A stretch of 64,000 nt of DNA from contig JARFPM010000001.1 in assembly GCA_030444405.1 (NCBI GenBank), positions 1-64,000 of the forward strand, written 5' to 3'. The position numbers and the translations under genes were made by a program. This document shows positions 61,235-64,000 of the stretch, in pieces. Under the pieces are notes generated by a model, which saw only the letters and a program-made list of their open reading frames with translations, did not search any database and was not told the origin of the DNA. Numbering within the stretch: position 1 is the first letter of the stretch; each line of letters opens with the position of its first letter. This DNA is from Nitrospira sp. Its GTDB lineage: Bacteria; Nitrospirota; Nitrospiria; Nitrospirales; Nitrospiraceae.

Positions 61235-61244
61235 CAGGCTGATC

Positions 61245-61649
61245 ATGCAAGTCATTGAAGTGGCAGCGGGCCTCATCCGCCGTGACGGTCGCTATTTGAT
61301 CGCCCGTCGAAAGCCCGGCGCCCACTTAGCCGGTTTCTGGGAGTTCCCAGGCGGAAAACGGGAAACGGGCGAATCCTTAACGGAGTGTTTGCAACGGGAG
61401 CTGTTCGAAGAGCTGAGCATTCGCGTCGACCTTCCTATTCCGTATCGGATCGTTCGGCACGGCTATCCGGATAGAATCATAGAGTTGCATTTTTTTCGAT
61501 GTGCCATTGAACAGGGGGAACCAATGCCTATCGGCTGTGAAGAAATCCGATGGGTATATCCCGAAGACCTCACGCAGTTTAAGTTCCCGCCGGCAGACTG
61601 CGCGGTGATCGAAGCCTTGCGGCGCGATGCGTTCGGAGTTTCACGATGA
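61245..61649 (+). CDS. MutT-type Nudix hydrolase following mutY
   Basis: A 134-aa Nudix protein: VIEVAAGLIRRDGRYLIARRKPGAHLAGFWEFPGGKRETGESLTECLQRELFEELSI. The Nudix box (GGKRETGESLTECLQRELFEELSI) is complete with all metal-binding glutamates. The WEFPGGK context and length match 8-oxo-dGTP diphosphatase MutT. I prefer the ATG at 61245 (11th base after the mutY stop) to the GTG at 61224, which would overlap mutY. It may work as pool sanitiser or, since mutY lacks its Nudix domain, in its place. Its stop overlaps the next start (ATGA). Confidence 0.9.
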   Translation: MQVIEVAAGLIRRDGRYLIARRKPGAHLAGFWEFPGGKRETGESLTECLQRELFEELSIRVDLPIPYRIVRHGYPDRIIELHFFRCAIEQGEPMPIGCEEIRWVYPEDLTQFKFPPADCAVIEALRRDAFGVSR

Positions 61650-62362
61650 AGGTGGTGCTCGATATCGAAACCGTTCAAGGGACCCGCGACGAATGGGCCC
61701 GCCTGGTGGGTAAGGTGCCGGCGAACAGTGAATCCTCTCAGAGGTGGGAGGGGTATGATCTGTTTGCCGCAGGAGCCGCTGAAGAACAGCGCCGCGCGGA
61801 GGACGAGTCCTATGCCAAGTCAGCGTTTGATGGGACGTTCAGCCGCATCGTCTGCATCGGTCTGCTGGAGTTTTCCGATCAGATGGAAGCACGCAGTGCC
61901 GTCGCCTGGTTCGGGACGAACGAACGTGAGCTTCTCCGTCAATTTTGGGCGAGACTGGCCCAGGACCGTCCTACCTTGTTCATCACGCATAACGGGCTTG
62001 GCTTTGATCTGCCATTCATCAAAAAGAGGTCGATCATCAATCAAGTGAAACCCAGCCTCGACATCAACCTCGCAAAATTCCGGACCGAACCGGTCTATGA
62101 CACGATGGCCATCTGGAGTAATTGGGATACGAGGGGTTGGATCAAGCTCGATGTATTGGCCCGAGCATTACAGGTCGACACGAAGTCGGGGAGTGGGGAA
62201 CAAGTCGCTGAAATGTGGGAGAGGAGGCAAGGTCGTGAGCTTGCACAGTACTGTCTGCAAGATACCTATGTGACCTATGCCTGCTACTGCCGCATGAACT
62301 TTCGCCAGCCCCTGTCCAGGGAAGTCGTCCTACTGCAACCTGAGCTCTACGATGTTGGTTGA
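61646..62362 (+). CDS. PolB-like 3'-5' exonuclease (DEDD fold)
   Basis: A 238-aa RNase-H-fold exonuclease. Motif Exo I is VVLDIETVQG at the very start, Exo II is FITHNGLGFDLPFI, and Exo III lies in ELAQYCLQDTYVTYACY, matching the predicted PolB-like 3'-5' exonuclease family (DNA_pol_B_exo2). It lacks a polymerase domain. The start overlaps the Nudix gene stop (ATGA), so mutY, the Nudix gene and this nuclease form one operon, presumably for repair of oxidised or mismatched DNA. Metal-binding D-E-D-D residues appear intact. Confidence 0.88.
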   Translation: MKVVLDIETVQGTRDEWARLVGKVPANSESSQRWEGYDLFAAGAAEEQRRAEDESYAKSAFDGTFSRIVCIGLLEFSDQMEARSAVAWFGTNERELLRQFWARLAQDRPTLFITHNGLGFDLPFIKKRSIINQVKPSLDINLAKFRTEPVYDTMAIWSNWDTRGWIKLDVLARALQVDTKSGSGEQVAEMWERRQGRELAQYCLQDTYVTYACYCRMNFRQPLSREVVLLQPELYDVG

Positions 62363-62374
62363 TCGATCAGTCGA

Positions 62375-63385
62375 TCAACGGGTCGGATGCGCTTCCGCCG
62401 ATTTCTTTTTCGGGGCTGGGCGGGCGGCTGTCTTCCTGGCCTTCATTGCTTTTACTTCATCCGTTCGTTGACGAAGCTCTTGCTTCATCCACGCTGCTTC
62501 CTTCTTCAGCATCGCGATCTCGGAGTCTTTGAGTTTGTTGGCCTCACGCGCATCACGGAGCTCATCAAGCTTTCTGTTCAACAGATCTTCCGCGGCCAAT
62601 TCAGGCGTTCCGGATTGGCTCCGACTACGTACGTGGAACTCTTGGGGGTCTAAAAGAGAATCTTCCTGTGGGGGTGCTATTTTCACAGTCGAAGTGCTCG
62701 GGGCCGGCATAGCGACTGGTGCGATTGGAGCGGCCTGAGACGCGGAAACCGGCATGGGCTTGGAAACTCCTGCTACAGTGGGTGAGGTCGGTATCGGTCC
62801 CTTGGCGAGGGCTTGGTAGTCTATCACCATCGTCATAGCTCCGCTTCCCAGAGCGACGAAGGACGGGGGTTTTTCGAGATGAGCGGCAGAACTAGGAATG
62901 AATCCCGAGGCCTTCCTGTTTTGAGAAGGAGCGATTGTCAGATAAATCGATCCTTTATGCATATAGAGGGTGCCCGCTGTGGGTTCAGTGCCTGACCCTG
63001 CCGATGGAGACACCTTGAAACCGACAATCTGCTCCGGTTTCGCTTGCAATAAGCCTTGGGCTAGCAGGGGAGCAAGAAACTCGGCGTCTTCATCGCTGAA
63101 TACTCTCATCGGCTTGCTGCCACTGGCGGGCATGTTGCCTGACATTTTCTGAACGTCGTCGGTCACTACGCCTTTGACTATTTTCAGCATCGTTATCGGG
63201 TCGATGGTGGCTGGATGGCTGGCTTCAAATGACCAATCGGCGATTTCCTTGAGATAGATGGAGCCTTTGGCGTTTTTGTGAAGCTTTGTCTCTCCGGAAA
63301 ACATCGAACAACCGGCCACGATCAGGCAGGTGAACATCAACGCACCGACATATTGGGAACTGCGGACATTGAAATAGGCATGCAT
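62375..63385 (-). CDS. Lipoprotein with coiled-coil, basic C-terminus
   Basis: A 336-aa lipoprotein: MHAYFNVRSSQYVGALMFTCLIVAGCSMFSG has lipobox IVAGC with the lipidated Cys at 26. The N-terminal half contains IYLKEIADWSFEASHPATIDPITMLKIVKGV; the middle is Ala/Pro/Val-rich (SASQAAPIAPVAMPAPSTSTV). The C-terminus is a coiled coil (DELRDAREANKLKDSEIAMLKKEAAWMKQELRQRTDEV) followed by KTAARPAPKKKSAEAHPTR. GAGGAG precedes the chosen ATG; the longer track ORF (63679) has no RBS and overlaps a separate small membrane protein. Function unknown; the basic end may bind the cell wall or nucleic acid. Confidence 0.82.
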   Translation of the reverse strand: MHAYFNVRSSQYVGALMFTCLIVAGCSMFSGETKLHKNAKGSIYLKEIADWSFEASHPATIDPITMLKIVKGVVTDDVQKMSGNMPASGSKPMRVFSDEDAEFLAPLLAQGLLQAKPEQIVGFKVSPSAGSGTEPTAGTLYMHKGSIYLTIAPSQNRKASGFIPSSAAHLEKPPSFVALGSGAMTMVIDYQALAKGPIPTSPTVAGVSKPMPVSASQAAPIAPVAMPAPSTSTVKIAPPQEDSLLDPQEFHVRSRSQSGTPELAAEDLLNRKLDELRDAREANKLKDSEIAMLKKEAAWMKQELRQRTDEVKAMKARKTAARPAPKKKSAEAHPTR

Positions 63386-63480
63386 ATGGCATCTCCTCAT
63401 CAGATATGGTCTTGTGGCCGAGGGGGCCGTTCTTCCTATTTGACGAAAGATCTGAATCTTTTTGTGGTTCGGACGTCGAA

Positions 63481-63618
63481 CTACCAGATGCCTAAGCCCA
63501 TGAGCACCATGCCGATCGCCAACCATCCGACTACTCCGACTGAAATAATTGTTTCGAGTGTGATGCCTCGGTCGGACGGGTTTGGATTGGGCTTTGAATC
63601 GGAGTCGGCGGACTTCAT
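63481..63618 (-). CDS. Small single-span membrane protein
   Basis: A 45-aa protein from ATG 63618: MKSADSDSKPNPNPSDRGIT, then one transmembrane helix (LETIISVGVVGWLAIGMVLMGLGIW). The track gives a longer start at 63672 that adds 18 residues. It precedes the lipoprotein gene by 95 bases on the same strand, in another frame than the lipoprotein's false N-terminal extension. Membrane micropeptides of this kind often modulate larger complexes; nothing more can be said. Confidence 0.5.
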   Translation of the reverse strand: MKSADSDSKPNPNPSDRGITLETIISVGVVGWLAIGMVLMGLGIW

Positions 63619-64000
63619 AACGAGAAGCGAAATCTCTGGTTGCCGAACAGACGGACGCCGAAATTTCAGCAAGGTTCATGCCTTCTCGTCTTTCAAGTCA
63701 CAGACTGCATTGTCCGTCAAGGCGAGGGCGAGGTCCTTAATAAAGCTCAGTGTCAGAAGGACAGGTCTGGTGACCAAACTCCAGAAGGGAGATCTTAGGA
63801 GGCGCCTTGATAATCATAGAGTTAGCGTCGAAAGATTGGTTGAACGGAGGGGAAAGATTCGGACAATGGGCAGCGAGTCTGGTCATAAACGAGGCCAAAT
63901 GGGAGTGAATGCTGGGAAAGAGCTGCCGAAGAGCCATCCGAAGATGGCCGAGGGAGCCGGTCAGAAAATGTTCAGTTCGACCGTTGGGCGTGCAGAATTG
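63619..64000. other. Right-edge stretch without a supported gene
   Basis: 382 bases. The minus ORF 63737..63937 (66 aa) has no recognisable domain, and its sequence (Ser/Pro/His/Phe-rich, no RBS) could be the tail of a gene outside the window or a chance frame. No tRNA, repeat or terminator seen. Confidence 0.35.

Noticed and set aside
63386-63679. 98-residue N-terminal extension of the last lipoprotein ORF
   Set aside because: Overlaps the small membrane protein in another frame, has no RBS, and would hide a clear lipoprotein signal that follows GAGGAG.
1-64000. tRNA genes
   Set aside because: Scanning for T-loop and CCA-type ends found only the tmRNA; no cloverleaf could be drawn elsewhere, though a manual scan can miss one.

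Overview
This is a 64 kb stretch of a bacterial chromosome of moderately high GC. It is densely packed with housekeeping and envelope genes and carries no rRNA, CRISPR array, transposase, integrase or phage genes that I can recognise. The gene content (NnrS, HflKC, an M16 peptidase pair, many HEAT-only proteins, OtsA/OtsB plus GH15, an ArsM/ArsS pair, short palindromic repeats next to genes) is what I would expect from a Nitrospira-like member of the Nitrospirota. That assignment is inference from gene content and memory, not a database match.

Layout. 0.3-3.6 kb: a small conserved protein, hemL, a small CxxC protein, and a secreted RNase Sa/barnase-like ribonuclease followed by a barstar inhibitor. 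3.7-8.5 kb: an overlapping operon of an exported protein, a phosphoglycolate-phosphatase-like HAD enzyme and two M16 proteins that look like complementary halves of one peptidase. 8.5-12.2 kb: a TumE/TumA-type toxin-antitoxin pair, an XRE-HTH/metallo-beta-lactamase fusion, a site-2 protease and a zinc-ribbon membrane protein with an HEAGH motif. 12.2-16.4 kb is a decay zone: a doubly frameshifted DUF1566-like gene, an intact beta-barrel porin facing a ruined paralogue, a lipoprotein and a LemA remnant. 16.5-24 kb: M20 peptidase, cutA, M23 peptidase, formate-tetrahydrofolate ligase, hflC/hflK. 24-27.5 kb: a phosphate transporter downstream of arsS and arsM, the arsenosugar pathway. 27.8-33.4 kb: two HicB-like small proteins, recQ, a small zinc protein and nnrS. 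33.5-35.9 kb: an F420-type NADP oxidoreductase and a DJ-1/PfpI protein divergent from a LysR regulator. 36.0-36.5 kb: a palindromic repeat abutting ssrA (tmRNA). 36.8-41.7 kb: GH15 divergent from otsA-otsB, where OtsA carries an N-terminal membrane sensor/HAMP-like region.

41.8-51.6 kb: a fused MFS/spermidine-synthase-like protein, ugd, then a minus-strand run of seven genes: an exported phosphatase-fold protein with altered metal ligands, a small exported protein and five successive HEAT-repeat proteins. Several of these overlap by the same 8-base start/stop arrangement, and one had its 3' end rewritten by a short inverted-repeat element. 51.8-64 kb: two exported LPP20/FlgT-like proteins, a serine-less hydrolase-like protein, lon, a THUMP methyltransferase, a Nudix hydrolase, a PilZ protein, a coiled-coil exported protein, a mutY (without Nudix domain)-mutT-exonuclease operon, and a lipoprotein.

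The strongest candidates for something undescribed are the five-gene HEAT array with its exported partners, the membrane-sensing OtsA, the XRE-MBL fusion, the zinc-ribbon HEAGH membrane protein, and the two repeat elements that sit exactly at functional gene boundaries (the ssrA 5' end and a HEAT gene stop codon).
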